Assembly (NCBI RefSeq): GCF_009208735.1
Contig: NZ_WFLJ01000009.1
Coordinates: forward strand, 124,001 to 188,000
Direction of reading: 5' to 3'
From: Janthinobacterium rivuli
Lineage (GTDB): Bacteria; Pseudomonadota; Gammaproteobacteria; Burkholderiales; Burkholderiaceae_D
DNA: 64,000 bases
Shown here: one piece after another, positions 38,970 through 48,818 of the stretch
Position numbering within the stretch: position 1 is the first letter of the stretch
Layout: each line of letters begins with the position of its first letter
Notes under the pieces: model-generated
Told to the model about the DNA's origin: nothing
The model's database searches: none
What the model saw: the letters and a program-made list of their open reading frames with translations, nothing else
Made by a program: the position numbers and the translations under genes

Positions 38970-40129
38970 GCGTACTTGCCTACTGAAAAAATGCGCATCA
39001 CCAGCCGGTACACGAGGAACGCGGCTTCATAGCCGATGCGCCGGAAACGGCCGATGTGCTTGAAATCATCCTGATGAATGACGATGCCGTCGGCCACGCC
39101 CTGTTCGATATGCTGGCGCAGGCTTTGCGCAAACGCCACGTCCTTGATCACCACGTTCGCTTCCTGGTTCAGGAACAGGCTCAGCGCGTCAATATTGCTC
39201 GACCCCACCGTCGCCCAGTCATCATCGACGACGGCCACCTTGGCGTGCAGCTGCGTCTTGCGGTATTCGACGATTTTCACGCCTGCGGCCAGCAATTTCG
39301 GGTAGAACGAGTGGGCCACGGCATCTTGCAGGCGGAACTCGCCCACGCCGATCAGCAAGACCACGTCGACGCCCCGCTGGGCCGCCTGGGCCAGGGCGTG
39401 GCGCAGCTTGTGCCCGGGCGCGAAATACGGGTTGGCCAGCATCACGCTTTTCCTCGCCTGGCCCAGCGCCTGCAGGTAGGCGCGCTGGATGGTGCGGCGG
39501 TTGCGCAGGTTGTCGCGCACGACAAAGCCGGCCACGACGGGGTTTTTCGCCAGCTCCTTGCTGACCACGCGCATCTTGCGATACAGCTTGATGCGCCGCA
39601 CCAGGTTCATCTTGCCCAACCGTGCCCACTGCGCCTGCACTTCCTCGTGGATGGCGTCGACCAGCGGGCCCTTCACCTGCACGGCGAAATCCCAGCGCGG
39701 CGCTTCCAGGCTGATGCTGTGGTCATAGTCGCAAAACATGTCGTCGTTGATATTGATGCCGCCCACCAGGGCGATTTCGCCATCGGCCACGCAAATCTTG
39801 CGGTGCGTGCGCGTGATGCCGCGCCGGAACCAGGGATTGAAGATGCGGTGGTGCACGCCGGCCGCTTCCAGCTGCGCATGCATGGCCTTGACCCTGCGGT
39901 TGCCCGTGCCGAACCAGTCCGTGATCATGCACACCAGCACGCCGCGCGCGGCCGCGCGCTTCAAGGCGTCGAGCACCAGCATGCCCGTGGCGTCATCGGC
40001 GAAGATATACGTTTCGAAATAGACTTCCGAACGCGCGCCGTCGATGGCCGCGATCAAGGCAGGAAAGTACTCGGTGCCGCAATACAGCAGCTCGATGTCG
40101 TTGTGGGCGATAAAATTGACTGTGCGCAT
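38966..40129 (-). CDS. clsB: cardiolipin synthase B-type phospholipase D family protein
   Basis: The 387-residue enzyme has two HKD motifs: THRKICVADGEIALVGG (about residues 108-125) and LHAKVAVVDDDWATVGSSNID (~295-315). This is the ClsB/YbhO pattern without the two N-terminal membrane helices of ClsA. It should make cardiolipin from phosphatidylglycerol and another phospholipid at the inner membrane. The endonuclease/exonuclease/phosphatase gene directly upstream (9-base gap) corresponds to ybhP, the same pairing as in E. coli. Confidence 0.92.
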   Translation of the reverse strand: MRTVNFIAHNDIELLYCGTEYFPALIAAIDGARSEVYFETYIFADDATGMLVLDALKRAAARGVLVCMITDWFGTGNRRVKAMHAQLEAAGVHHRIFNPWFRRGITRTHRKICVADGEIALVGGININDDMFCDYDHSISLEAPRWDFAVQVKGPLVDAIHEEVQAQWARLGKMNLVRRIKLYRKMRVVSKELAKNPVVAGFVVRDNLRNRRTIQRAYLQALGQARKSVMLANPYFAPGHKLRHALAQAAQRGVDVVLLIGVGEFRLQDAVAHSFYPKLLAAGVKIVEYRKTQLHAKVAVVDDDWATVGSSNIDALSLFLNQEANVVIKDVAFAQSLRQHIEQGVADGIVIHQDDFKHIGRFRRIGYEAAFLVYRLVMRIFSVGKYA

Positions 40130-40138
40130 GCCGGCAGT

Positions 40139-40960
40139 CTACGCGAGTTTCAAGGCGGCAACGATCGGCGCGTGGTCCGACAATTTTGCCCACAGGGTGC
40201 CATGCATCACTTGCGCGCCTTCCACGTGAAAACCGCGCACGTAGATGCGGTCCAGGCGGAACCAAGGCAAGGCCGCGGGAAAGGTGCGCGCCGGCACGGG
40301 CACGGGCGGCTTCGTCTGGCGCCGCGCCAGGGTGCGCACCAGGTCGCCCAAGGCCGAGTTCGACGCGCGCTGGTCGAACACTTCCACCACGCCGAGCGCA
40401 TTGCGCAGCTTGTCGCTGAGCGTGTTGCGCCAGTCGTTGAAGTCGCCGGCGATGATGACGGGTTCGCCGTTCGGCGCCGATTCCAGAACGGCGTCGATCA
40501 GCGCCTGCGTCTGGCGCCCGCGTCCCGATTCGAACAGGCCCAGGTGCACCACGTAGCAGTGCACGTCGGCCTGCGGCGTCTTGAGCACGCAATGCAGGAT
40601 GCCGCGCTGCTCGTAGGCATGGTCGGATACGTCGTGGTTGGTTTGCGAGGCGATGGGAAATTTGCTGAGCAAGGCGTTGCCATGATGGCCATGGTCATAC
40701 ACGGCATTCATGCCATACGCGGAATGGTGCTCGGCGCCGGCAAAGAATTCATGCTGCGACGCTTCCGGCCAGTGCTTGTGGCCATGTTTTTCGGCGCCAT
40801 AGCGGGCCGCATTGCGGTCGTGCTTGCCCTGCACTTCCTGCAAAAAGACGACATCGGCATGGAAGAGAGCGATCGCCTGCTTCAATGCATGAACTCTGGG
40901 CAAGCCCCGCACGGAGGAGACACCCTTGTGGATATTATAAGTTGCTACGCGGATTTTCAT
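40139..40960 (-). CDS. endonuclease/exonuclease/phosphatase family protein (YbhP-like)
   Basis: The 273-residue protein has the EEP fold: IRVATYNIHKGVSS with Asn, VVFLQEVQGKHD with the metal Glu, VVHLGLFESGRGRQ, IIAGDFNDWRN and the terminal KLSDHAPIVAAL with Asp-His. It is E. coli YbhP-like and precedes clsB, which suggests a role in phospholipid or phosphodiester metabolism. The actual substrate is unknown. The ATG at 40960 directly begins the conserved strand. Confidence 0.9.
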   Translation of the reverse strand: MKIRVATYNIHKGVSSVRGLPRVHALKQAIALFHADVVFLQEVQGKHDRNAARYGAEKHGHKHWPEASQHEFFAGAEHHSAYGMNAVYDHGHHGNALLSKFPIASQTNHDVSDHAYEQRGILHCVLKTPQADVHCYVVHLGLFESGRGRQTQALIDAVLESAPNGEPVIIAGDFNDWRNTLSDKLRNALGVVEVFDQRASNSALGDLVRTLARRQTKPPVPVPARTFPAALPWFRLDRIYVRGFHVEGAQVMHGTLWAKLSDHAPIVAALKLA

Positions 40961-41045
40961 GCCTTGATTCTACTCCCAGACGGGCCCCGCGCGGCGCCAG
41001 CGTAGGTGCGCGTGCGCACCTAAACTGACACAATCAAGAACGCAA

Positions 41046-41339
41046 TCAGGCAAACATGCGCGCCAGGCCGCTGGCAACACTGACGCCGGCCGCCGCGATG
41101 CCGGCGGCCCACACCACCTTGACCAGCAACGGTGCGCCGCGCCAGGCCACCGTGCGCTTGCCCGTGGCAAAGGCGCCCGGATGCAGCAGCCAGCCGATCG
41201 CCATCAGCGGCAAGCCGACCGGCGGCGTGCGTTCGGGCGGCGTGTACAGGCTGGCCGCCGCAATCACGACCAGACACAGCGCCAAGCAGAATGTGCCGGC
41301 CAGTTTTTGTTGCAGGGAGAGATTAAACCAGTTCAACAT
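41046..41339 (-). CDS. small inner-membrane protein of unknown function
   Basis: The 97-residue protein has two clear hydrophobic segments (LAGTFCLALCLVVIAAASLY and VKVVWAAGIAAAGVSVASGLA) and a shorter one around GLPLMAIGWLL, with a polar basic loop FATGKRTVAWRG. No family is recognised. It lies 19 bases after nudB on the same strand, within the aspS-nudB-clsB neighbourhood, so it is probably co-transcribed with nudB. Confidence 0.75.
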   Translation of the reverse strand: MLNWFNLSLQQKLAGTFCLALCLVVIAAASLYTPPERTPPVGLPLMAIGWLLHPGAFATGKRTVAWRGAPLLVKVVWAAGIAAAGVSVASGLARMFA

Positions 41340-41358
41340 GGATGGCTTTCGAATGAGA

Positions 41359-41823
41359 TCAACTATGGCGCGCCAGGCCCGTCATGGCCGGCAGTTGCAA
41401 GATCGCCTCCGCGTTGGACGACGAGAAACAGCGGTCGGCCGCCGCCAGGTAGGGCAGCCACGCGTACTGCAAGTGTTCGCGGGGACTCAGGGTGATGGCG
41501 ACGTCGCGCGGCACTTGCACGCTGAACACGTGTTCCGTGTTGCGCGTCACGCCCGGTGCATAGCGGTGGCGCCAGATCGGATAGATCTCATACACATTCG
41601 ACAAGTTCCAGTCGCGCAGCGCGATGTGCTGTCCATCGACGACGATGCCGGTTTCTTCAGCCAATTCGCGCGCGGCCGTCTGCAGCAGCGGCTCGTCGAC
41701 GGCGTCGACGGAACCGGTCACCGATTGCCAGAAACCGGGCTGGCCCGCGCGCTCGATCAGCAAAACGTCAAGGTCGGCCGTATGGATGACGACCAGCACG
41801 GAAACGGGAATTTTATGGCTCAT
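41359..41823 (-). CDS. nudB: dihydroneopterin triphosphate pyrophosphatase (Nudix)
   Basis: The 154-residue Nudix hydrolase has a complete box, GSVDAVDEP...RELAEETGI, and NudB features such as PGFWQSVTGSVD, WRHRYAPGVTRNTEHVFSV and a C-terminal YAWLPYLAA. It removes pyrophosphate from dihydroneopterin triphosphate in folate synthesis. The ATG at 41823 begins at the conserved KIPVSVLVVI strand; the longer upstream frame runs through the terminator after aspS. It is downstream of aspS, a common betaproteobacterial linkage. Confidence 0.92.
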   Translation of the reverse strand: MSHKIPVSVLVVIHTADLDVLLIERAGQPGFWQSVTGSVDAVDEPLLQTAARELAEETGIVVDGQHIALRDWNLSNVYEIYPIWRHRYAPGVTRNTEHVFSVQVPRDVAITLSPREHLQYAWLPYLAAADRCFSSSNAEAILQLPAMTGLARHS

Positions 41824-41833
41824 ATCACGAATG

Positions 41834-41861
41834 AAAAAGGCGCCTCGCAGCGCCTTTTTTT
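41834..41861 (-). terminator. bidirectional terminator between aspS and nudB
   Basis: AAAAAGGCGC and GCGCCTTTTT flank CTCGCA. The minus-strand T-run (41838-41834) would end the aspS message 11 bases before the nudB start. A NotI-like GCGGCCGC-CTGA-GCGGCCGC hairpin (41883-41902) lies between it and the aspS stop. Confidence 0.7.
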
Positions 41862-41910
41862 GCCTCAGCAAGTAAAACGGTAGCGGCCGCCTGAGCGGCC
41901 GCATGCTTCA

Positions 41911-43713
41911 TTACACTACTTTTGGCTCGGCGCTGCGCAAACGGATATGCAGTTCGCGCAATTGCTTCTCGTCCACTTCCGACGGCGCATGGGTCAGCAA
42001 GTCTTGCGCGCGCTGGGTTTTCGGGAAGGCGATCACGTCGCGGATCGATTCGGAACCCGTCATCATGGTCACGATACGGTCCAGGCCGAATGCCAGGCCG
42101 CCATGCGGTGGCGCGCCGTATTGCAGGGCGTCGAGCAGGAAGCCGAACTTCAGCTGCGCTTCTTCGGCGTCGATCTTCAGTGCACGGAAGACCTTGCTTT
42201 GCACTTCTTCGCGGTGGATACGGATGGAACCGCCGCCCAGTTCCCAACCGTTCAAGACCATGTCGTAGGCCTTGGCGATGCAGGCGCCCGGATCGCTTTC
42301 CAGCATGTCTTCATGGCCGTCTTTCGGCGCCGTGAATGGATGGTGGGTCGCCGTCCAGCGGTCCGCTTCTTCGTCATGCTCGAACATCGGGAAATCGACC
42401 ACCCACAATGGCTTCCACACGTCCTCGAACAGGCCGGCTTTCTTGCCGAACTCGCTGTGACCGATTTTCACGCGCAGCGCGCCGATGGCGTCGTTGACGA
42501 CCTTGGCCTTGTCCGCGCCGAAGAAGATCAGGTCGCCGTCTTGCGCGCCCGTCTGCTCGAGGATCGTGGCCAGCACGTCGGCAGGCAGGAACTTGACGAT
42601 CGGCGACTGCAAGCCTTCAGGACCCTTGGCTTTCTCGTTGACCTTGATGTAGGCCAGGCCCTTGGCGCCGTAGATGGCGACGAACTGGGTGTAGGCGTCG
42701 ATTTCCGAACGGGGCATGCTGCCGCCTTGCGGTACGCGCAGGGCCACCACGCGGCCGCCTTTCATGTTGGCGGCGCCGTTGAAGACCTTGAATTCGACCG
42801 ACTTCATGACTTCGGTCAAGTCCGTAAAGGCCAGCTTGACGCGCATGTCCGGCTTGTCGGAACCGTACAGGCCCATCGCTTCGGCGAAATCCATCACCGG
42901 GAACGGGTTCGGCAGGTCGATGTTCAAGGTGTTCTTGAAGACGACGCGGATCATGTCTTCGAACAGATCGCGGATTTCCTGTTCCGTCAGGAACGAGGTT
43001 TCGCAGTCGATCTGCGTGAATTCAGGCTGGCGGTCAGCGCGCAAGTCTTCGTCGCGGAAGCACTTGGTGATCTGGTAGTAACGGTCGAAGTTAGCGACCA
43101 TCAACAGTTGCTTGAACAACTGTGGCGATTGCGGCAAGGCGAAGAAGCTGCCCGCGTTCACGCGCGACGGCACCAGGTAATCGCGCGCGCCTTCCGGCGT
43201 CGACTTGGTCAGCATCGGCGTTTCGATGTCGATGAAGCCCAGCGCGTCGAGGTACTTGCGCACTTCCATCGTCACCTTGTAGCGCAGGCGCAGGTTGTTC
43301 TGCATTTGCGGGCGGCGCAGGTCCAGCACGCGGTGCGTCAGACGCGTCGTTTCCGACAGGTTGTCGTCGTCCAGCTGGAACGGTACGGGCACGGAAGGGT
43401 TCAGCACTTCCAGCTCCGAGCAGACCACTTCGATCTTGCCCGATTTCAGGTTGTTGTTGATCGTGCCTTCGATACGGTTGGTCACGACGCCCGTCACGCG
43501 CAGGCAGAATTCGTTGCGCACGGCTTCGGCGACCTTGAACATCTCCGCTTGTTCCGGGTTGCAAACGATTTGCACCAGGCCTTCACGGTCGCGCAAGTCG
43601 ATGAAAATCAGGCTGCCGTGGTCGCGGCGGCGATGTACCCAGCCGCACAGGCTGACGGTTTGTCCCAGCATGGCTTCGGTAACGAGGCCGCAGTATTCAG
43701 TACGCATAGACAT
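41911..43713 (-). CDS. aspS: aspartate--tRNA ligase
   Basis: The 600-residue class II synthetase charges tRNA-Asp, probably also tRNA-Asn if the organism lacks AsnRS. An OB-fold anticodon domain ([27 protein letters not shown] in parts, residues 15-45) precedes the catalytic core: [14 protein letters not shown], the [18 protein letters not shown] motif 2 region, [18 protein letters not shown], and motif 3 [10 protein letters not shown]. The GAD insertion domain typical of bacterial AspRS is present. It is downstream of DUF502 and fmdB as in other Burkholderiales. Confidence 0.96.
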   Translation of the reverse strand: MSMRTEYCGLVTEAMLGQTVSLCGWVHRRRDHGSLIFIDLRDREGLVQIVCNPEQAEMFKVAEAVRNEFCLRVTGVVTNRIEGTINNNLKSGKIEVVCSELEVLNPSVPVPFQLDDDNLSETTRLTHRVLDLRRPQMQNNLRLRYKVTMEVRKYLDALGFIDIETPMLTKSTPEGARDYLVPSRVNAGSFFALPQSPQLFKQLLMVANFDRYYQITKCFRDEDLRADRQPEFTQIDCETSFLTEQEIRDLFEDMIRVVFKNTLNIDLPNPFPVMDFAEAMGLYGSDKPDMRVKLAFTDLTEVMKSVEFKVFNGAANMKGGRVVALRVPQGGSMPRSEIDAYTQFVAIYGAKGLAYIKVNEKAKGPEGLQSPIVKFLPADVLATILEQTGAQDGDLIFFGADKAKVVNDAIGALRVKIGHSEFGKKAGLFEDVWKPLWVVDFPMFEHDEEADRWTATHHPFTAPKDGHEDMLESDPGACIAKAYDMVLNGWELGGGSIRIHREEVQSKVFRALKIDAEEAQLKFGFLLDALQYGAPPHGGLAFGLDRIVTMMTGSESIRDVIAFPKTQRAQDLLTHAPSEVDEKQLRELHIRLRSAEPKVV

Positions 43714-43776
43714 AAAATTCTCAGTTCAGGTTAGTGAGTGTTCAATCCGGCCACGTCCCGCATGGGACGCCTGCCT

Positions 43777-44418
43777 TTATTCTTTGGCTGCCGGGGCCGG
43801 TACAGCAACAACTTCCGCAGGCGCCACCACGCCCATCGAGACGATATATTTGAGCGCCGCATCGACGCTCATGTCGAGTTCGACGACATCGCTGCGTTTC
43901 ATCATCAGGAAAAAGCCCGATGTGGGATTCGGCGTCGTCGGCACGTACACGCTGACATAGTCGCCCACCAGGTGGTTCGCCGCATCGCCGCCCGGCACGC
44001 CGGTCAGGAAAGCGATGGTCCAGGAGTTCTGGTGCGGATACGGCACCAGCACGGCCTTGCGGAAGGCATTGCCCGACGGGGAAAACAGGGTATCGGAGAC
44101 TTGCTTGACGCTCGAATACAGGGAATTGACGATGGGTATGCGTTGCAGCAATTTTTCCCACAGTTTCACCACGTAATTGCCGACCAGGTTGTTCGTCAGC
44201 AAGCCCGTGAAGAACACGATCAGTACCGTCAATACCGTGCCCAGGCCGGGAATGCTGCTCAGCGGGGGAACCAGGTGGCCGAACCAGACGCTGGGCTTCG
44301 TACTGCCGGGCACCAGCAACAGCGACTGGTCCATCGTGCTGATCACCAGATTCAAGACCCAGGCCGTAATGGCCAGGGGCACCAAAATCAGTAATCCGGT
44401 AATAAAGTATTTACGCAT
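43777..44418 (-). CDS. DUF502 membrane protein
   Basis: The 213-residue protein has two N-terminal transmembrane segments (YFITGLLILVPLAITAWVLN and TVLTVLIVFFTGLLTNNLVG). The conserved DUF502 stretch RIPIVNSLYSSVKQVSDTLF follows, then VLVPYPHQNSWTIAFLTG and YVPTTPNPTSGFFLMM. The biochemical role is unknown. The ATG at 44418 starts the first membrane segment. It sits between fmdB and aspS, a conserved order in this group. Confidence 0.92.
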   Translation of the reverse strand: MRKYFITGLLILVPLAITAWVLNLVISTMDQSLLLVPGSTKPSVWFGHLVPPLSSIPGLGTVLTVLIVFFTGLLTNNLVGNYVVKLWEKLLQRIPIVNSLYSSVKQVSDTLFSPSGNAFRKAVLVPYPHQNSWTIAFLTGVPGGDAANHLVGDYVSVYVPTTPNPTSGFFLMMKRSDVVELDMSVDAALKYIVSMGVVAPAEVVAVPAPAAKE

Positions 44419-44458
44419 CGGTTTCTCGGTAATGGAATGGGTCGGCGCGGCGCGCGTG

Positions 44459-44767
44459 TCAGTCCGCTTTCGGCGCAGCGGCGGCAGGCGCGGGCGCAGG
44501 CGCCGCGGCAGGCGCGCTCTCGGCGGCCGCGGCAGGCTTGGCGCCATCGGCCGGGCCCGTCGGAATGGCCGTGGTGGGCGCCGTGCCGCCGCGGAAATCG
44601 GTCGCGTACCAGCCGGTGCCCTTCAATTGGAAACCGGCGGCCGTCAATTGTTTCTTGAAACTGGGCTTGCCGCACGACAGGCACACCGTCAGTACTGGAT
44701 CGGAGATCTTTTGCAAGACATCCTTGGCAAAACCACACTCGTCACAACGGTAAGCGTAAATCGGCAT
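44459..44767 (-). CDS. FmdB-family zinc-ribbon protein
   Basis: The 102-residue protein has an N-terminal zinc ribbon with CxxC pairs (YAYRCDECG and TVCLSCGKP), the FmdB pattern. FKKQLTAAGFQLKGTGWYATDF follows in the usual form, and a low-complexity Ala/Pro tail of about 35 residues is probably disordered. A regulatory or RNA/protein-binding role is assumed for this family but not established. First gene of the fmdB-DUF502-aspS group. Confidence 0.9.
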   Translation of the reverse strand: MPIYAYRCDECGFAKDVLQKISDPVLTVCLSCGKPSFKKQLTAAGFQLKGTGWYATDFRGGTAPTTAIPTGPADGAKPAAAAESAPAAAPAPAPAAAAPKAD

Positions 44768-44858
44768 CTCTACTCCGAGAAAATCATCAAAAACCCTGAA
44801 TTATAAAGCTTTTCCGCCATTCCCAGCGGAAAATGCCCGCCCGCTCGGCCAGTCAGGC

Positions 44859-45464
44859 TCAGTCCGCCCGGCGGCGCCAGCTCATCCAGCGCTCCTTGCC
44901 GGCGAAGACGGCAATGGAATCGTCCACGGCGTCGTCGGCCAGGCAGTCGAAATGCGGCGCCAGCAATTCCTGCAGTGTCTCGCGCGACATGCCAAATGGC
45001 GGCCCCTTGGCATTGTCGTCAAAGAAAAAGTAACCGGCCAGCATGGCGCCCGGCCCCAGCAGCTGCGCCCAGCGGGCCGCCACTTGCGGCCACATGGCGC
45101 GCGGCATGGCGCACAGGAAGGCTCGTTCATAGATCAGGTCCAGCGGCGCAACGGGTTCCCAGGCAAAGAAATCCGCTTCCACCACCTGCCCCGCCCGTTC
45201 GCCCAGCTGCCCGCGCGCGGCGGCCACGGCGGCCGGCGAAAAGTCGATGGCCGTGGCATCCCAGCCGTGATCGAGCATGAAAACCAGCTCATACGCGGAG
45301 CCGCAGCCGGGAATCAGGCAGCGCAGCGGCACGGGGCTGCCGGCAACGAAGCGGCGCAGGCGCGATGGCACGCCGCCGTGGTCCCAGGGCGTGAATTGCT
45401 TCTCGAAACGCTCGTCCCAGAAGGCGGGCGAGAGCGGGTCGCGGGTATGGAAGTCAGCCATCAC
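44859..45464 (-). CDS. TPMT-family SAM-dependent methyltransferase
   Basis: The 201-residue methyltransferase resembles thiopurine S-methyltransferase-like bacterial proteins: FWDERFEKQFTPWDHGGVP, the SAM motif CLIPGCGSAYELVFMLDHGW and ATAIDFSPAAVAAAR, then DLIYERAFLCAMPRAMWP. The substrate is unknown; family members methylate thiols, selenium or arsenic-type small molecules. It lies 16 bases after ubiB on the same strand. Confidence 0.9.
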   Translation of the reverse strand: MMADFHTRDPLSPAFWDERFEKQFTPWDHGGVPSRLRRFVAGSPVPLRCLIPGCGSAYELVFMLDHGWDATAIDFSPAAVAAARGQLGERAGQVVEADFFAWEPVAPLDLIYERAFLCAMPRAMWPQVAARWAQLLGPGAMLAGYFFFDDNAKGPPFGMSRETLQELLAPHFDCLADDAVDDSIAVFAGKERWMSWRRRAD

Positions 45465-45480
45465 TTACGTCCTCAGCCAG

Positions 45481-47052
45481 TTAAAACGGCAGTTGATGCC
45501 AGCGCATGAACACTTGCAAGCCCAGCGCGCCGAGGGCGAAGGCGCCCACGAAGTACACGATAAAGCTCAGCAAGCGGTTCGTCTGGCGTTGTTCCGCCAG
45601 CAAGGTTTTCATCAATTCCACGTCGTTTTCGCGCGGTTCGCCATGCACCGTCAAGGCCTGGTGCAGCAGGCGCGGCAGTTGCGGGAAGATGTGCGCATAA
45701 CGGGGCGCCTCGGCGCGCAGGCGTTCCATGAAGCCTTGCGGCCCCACCTGGTTGCTCATCCATTTTTCCAGGTAAGGCTTGGCCGTTTGCCACAGGTCCA
45801 GTTCCGGGTCCAGCTGGCGGCCCAGACCCTCGATATTGAGCAGGGTCTTTTGCAGCAGCACCAGCTGCGGCTGCACTTCCACGTTGAAGCGGCGCGAGGT
45901 CTGGAACAGCCGCAGCAAGACTTGCCCAAAAGAAATATCTTTCAGCGGACGGTCGAAGATCGGCTCGCAGCAGGCGCGCACGGCCGCTTCCAGCTCATCG
46001 ACGCGCGTATCCTTCGGCGCCCAGCCCGATTCGATGTGCGCCTCGGCAACGCGCTTGTAGTCGCGGCGGAAGAAGGCGAGGAAGTTTTGCGACAGATAAT
46101 CCTTGTCGTAGTCGTTCAACGTTCCCACGATGCCGAAGTCGAGCGCGATGTAGCGGCCAAACGAGTCGGGGGCGATCGACACGAGGATATTCCCCGGATG
46201 CATGTCCGCATGGAAAAAGCCGTCGCGGAACACTTGCGTGAAGAAAATCTCCACCCCATCGCTGGAGAGCTTGCGCAAATCCACGCCGGCCGCCACCAGG
46301 CGCTCGGTCTGCGACACGGGAATCCCGTACATGCGTTCCATCACGATGACGCTGCTGGAGCAATAATCCCAGTGCATTTCCGGCACCAGCAGCAAGTCCG
46401 AGTTGGCGAAATTGCGGCGCAGCTGGCTGGCGTTGGCCGCCTCGCGCATCAGGTCCAGCTCGTCATGCAGGTATTTGTCGAACTCGCCCACCACCTCTTT
46501 CGGCTTCAGGCGCTTGCTGTCGGCCCACAGGCGGCTGGTCCAGTCGGCGGCGATGTGCATCAGGGCCACGTCTTCATCGATCAGCTTTTTCATACCGGGA
46601 CGTAAGACCTTCACGGCCACTTCACGGCCATCTTTCAGGGTGGCGAAGTGCACCTGGGCAATCGAGGCGGACGCCACCGGTTCGCGCTCGAAACGGGCAA
46701 ACAACTGATCCGGGTGCGCGCCGAGCGACTTGGTGATCTGCGCGATGGCCAGGTCGGAATCGAACGGCGGCACCCGGTCTTGCAGGCGCGCCAGTTCTTC
46801 GGCGATGTCGAGCGGCATCAGGTCGCGCCGGGTCGACAGCACCTGGCCGAACTTGACGAAAATCGGGCCCAGCTCTTCCAGCGCCAGACGCAGGCGCAAG
46901 CCCCGCGGCGACGACAGGTCGCGCCAGAATATCAGGGTGTCGATCAATTTGGCGGTGCGGGGAACTTGCAGACCAGAAATCGCTATCTCATCCAGACCGT
47001 ACTTGATGGAAACACGGATGATTTTAAACAGGCGCAGGAATTTCAATATCAT
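45481..47052 (-). CDS. ubiB: ubiquinone biosynthesis ATPase-like kinase
   Basis: The 523-residue protein is an atypical kinase-like (ABC1/ADCK) ATPase needed for ubiquinone synthesis. The family KxGQ signature is in [44 protein letters not shown] is the Ala-rich nucleotide loop region, and [12 protein letters not shown] and ALDFGIVG are the metal-binding motifs. Two membrane-type segments lie at the C-terminus ([22 protein letters not shown]). The start overlaps the ubiJ stop by 4 bases. It works with UbiJ in the cytosolic Ubi complex. Confidence 0.95.
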   Translation of the reverse strand: MILKFLRLFKIIRVSIKYGLDEIAISGLQVPRTAKLIDTLIFWRDLSSPRGLRLRLALEELGPIFVKFGQVLSTRRDLMPLDIAEELARLQDRVPPFDSDLAIAQITKSLGAHPDQLFARFEREPVASASIAQVHFATLKDGREVAVKVLRPGMKKLIDEDVALMHIAADWTSRLWADSKRLKPKEVVGEFDKYLHDELDLMREAANASQLRRNFANSDLLLVPEMHWDYCSSSVIVMERMYGIPVSQTERLVAAGVDLRKLSSDGVEIFFTQVFRDGFFHADMHPGNILVSIAPDSFGRYIALDFGIVGTLNDYDKDYLSQNFLAFFRRDYKRVAEAHIESGWAPKDTRVDELEAAVRACCEPIFDRPLKDISFGQVLLRLFQTSRRFNVEVQPQLVLLQKTLLNIEGLGRQLDPELDLWQTAKPYLEKWMSNQVGPQGFMERLRAEAPRYAHIFPQLPRLLHQALTVHGEPRENDVELMKTLLAEQRQTNRLLSFIVYFVGAFALGALGLQVFMRWHQLPF

Positions 47053-47687
47053 GTAGACAAATCCGGTGAGGAGGACTGCGGCTGGACGGCGGCGGCCGCC
47101 CTTTCCAGCCGGGCAAGGCGCTTGGCCAGGCGTTCGACATCATCGCGCACGCGCGTCACGCCAGCGGAATACTCTTGCAGGGTGGAAGGACGGATCAGCA
47201 TGGGCTGTTCGTCGAGGAAATATTCGGCCACGTTTTCCGCCAGCTTTTGCTGGCCCGTGCGCACAAAGGCGGCGGCATCCTTCGCGCCGGAAACGAGGCA
47301 CGTGGCCAGCATGGGACCGACCAGTTTTTCCAGGTCGTGCTCGGCTTCCCAGCGCAAGCCCTTGCTCAATTGCGAAATCGCATTGGCAAACTCGGCATCG
47401 CCCTCGATCTTGACGTAGGAAAACGCCCGTTCGCGGTTTTGCAGGATCAGCGGCACATCGGACAGTTTCACGCGGATGGTGACGTTGGCCGGCATGTCGG
47501 CCGGCGCAGCCTCCAGCATGCCGGCGCTGTCGACGCGCAGGCGCAAAGCCACGGCGCCCGTGTCGATGCAGGCCAGCTTGCCGGCGTGCACGACCAGCTG
47601 CTGGCGCGCCCACGGCTCTTGCGCCAGCAAATGGTTGATAGTCGCGATGACGGGCGTCATCAGGGAAAGGTCGGAAAGTGGTGCCAT
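47049..47687 (-). CDS. ubiJ: ubiquinone biosynthesis accessory factor, SCP2 lipid-binding domain
   Basis: The 212-residue product has an N-terminal SCP2-like lipid-binding domain ([56 protein letters not shown]). A C-terminal coiled-coil-like segment follows ([19 protein letters not shown]), as in UbiJ, which scaffolds the soluble Ubi metabolon with UbiK. It lies between Tim44/ubiE and ubiB, the canonical order, and overlaps ubiB by ATGA. Confidence 0.92.
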   Translation of the reverse strand: MAPLSDLSLMTPVIATINHLLAQEPWARQQLVVHAGKLACIDTGAVALRLRVDSAGMLEAAPADMPANVTIRVKLSDVPLILQNRERAFSYVKIEGDAEFANAISQLSKGLRWEAEHDLEKLVGPMLATCLVSGAKDAAAFVRTGQQKLAENVAEYFLDEQPMLIRPSTLQEYSAGVTRVRDDVERLAKRLARLERAAAAVQPQSSSPDLST

Positions 47688-47715
47688 CTATATACAGCGC
47701 GCCAGGCGCGCCCCT

Positions 47716-47753
47716 AAAAAGAAAAAACCGCCCGTAAAACAACGCGGGCGGTT
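47716..47753 (-). terminator. intrinsic terminator after the Tim44-domain gene
   Basis: AACCGCCCG (47726-47734) and CGGGCGGTT (47745-47753) form a 9-pair stem. On the minus strand TTTTTTCTTTTT follows. It separates the ubiE-Tim44 unit from ubiJ-ubiB, which begin 29 bases further on. Confidence 0.85.
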
Positions 47754-47839
47754 TCGATCTTACCAGTTCAGCAGGAAATATCTGTTAAGCATCATGCATT
47801 CCGCATGAACTTAAGCCATTATTCAGCAAGTTTTGACAA

Positions 47840-48787
47840 TTAATTCAATTGCTGGATGCCTGCCAGAACCCAGCCGCTATTGCCGCTGACGGGTTTCGAC
47901 ATATTCCACACTTCCGCGAACGGCTCGGCCGCCGCGCCTGGCGCCGAACGGATCAGGCCCGTAAACTTCACGCTGGCCAGGTAATCGTTGACGCTCGTCT
48001 CGATGCCCAGCAGTTCGGCGTCGATGGTGACGACGTCCGTGAAGTCCGGCTGCGCGCCCCGTTCCTGGATTTGCATGCGCAGTTCCGCATACACTTCCGG
48101 CGACGTGAATTCGCGGATATCGTTGACGTCGGCCTTGTCCCAGGCCGCTTGCAGGCGAATGAAATTGCTTTTCGCGTGGCGCAGGAAGGCTTCCTTGTCG
48201 AAGTCACTTGGTACGCCCCATGGCGCGGCAGCCGGTGCCGGGACCGGCTTATCCAGGCCGACGCCCGACGAGACCGGTTGCAGCGGCGGCAGCGGCGGAA
48301 TGCGCGAACCGATGTCGGGCACGTTGCCGGCTGGCGCAGGCTGGTTGCCAAAGCCGGCGAACGGCGCATTGCCGTTGGCATTGTTATCGCGCTTGCCGCG
48401 CACCATGCGGTAGATGAAGAAGGCCACGCCGGCCAGCAAGGCCACCATCAGCAGGGTGCTGATCATGCTGGCCAGGGCGCCGCCCAGGCCGAAATGCGAC
48501 AGCAGCGCGCCCAGGCCCAGGCCCAGCAAGGCGCCGCCCAGCAAGCCCTTCCAGCGGCTCGGTGCCTTGGCGGCAGGCGCCGGTGCGGGAGCTGGCGCAG
48601 GTTGCGCCTGGCGTGGCGCGGCGGCCGGTGCCGGGGTTGGTGCCGGCGCGGGCGCCTGGCGGCCCACGTTTTGCGACTGGCGGCCAAACGAACGGCCACC
48701 GCCCATGGGACGGGCCAGCGCCTCGCCCAGCATGGATACCGTGGTCGCGGCCAGCATCATGCCGACCATAAATTTCTTCAATTTCAT
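47840..48787 (-). CDS. Tim44-like domain protein
   Basis: The 315-residue protein has a signal-like N-terminus (FMVGMMLAATTVSMLGEALA), a Gly/Ala/Pro-rich linker, and a hydrophobic region (SRWKGLLGGALLGLGLGALL and MISTLLMVALLAGVAFFIY). A C-terminal Tim44/MBA1-type domain (~190-315) includes FLRHAKSNFIRLQAAWDKADVNDI and SGNSGWVLAGIQQLN. The bacterial role of the domain is unclear. AGGAGATGGA precedes the ATG at 48787. It lies 31 bases after ubiE. Confidence 0.88.
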   Translation of the reverse strand: MKLKKFMVGMMLAATTVSMLGEALARPMGGGRSFGRQSQNVGRQAPAPAPTPAPAAAPRQAQPAPAPAPAPAAKAPSRWKGLLGGALLGLGLGALLSHFGLGGALASMISTLLMVALLAGVAFFIYRMVRGKRDNNANGNAPFAGFGNQPAPAGNVPDIGSRIPPLPPLQPVSSGVGLDKPVPAPAAAPWGVPSDFDKEAFLRHAKSNFIRLQAAWDKADVNDIREFTSPEVYAELRMQIQERGAQPDFTDVVTIDAELLGIETSVNDYLASVKFTGLIRSAPGAAAEPFAEVWNMSKPVSGNSGWVLAGIQQLN

Positions 48788-48818
48788 TCCATCTCCTAAA
48801 ATCACCAACGTTGATGCA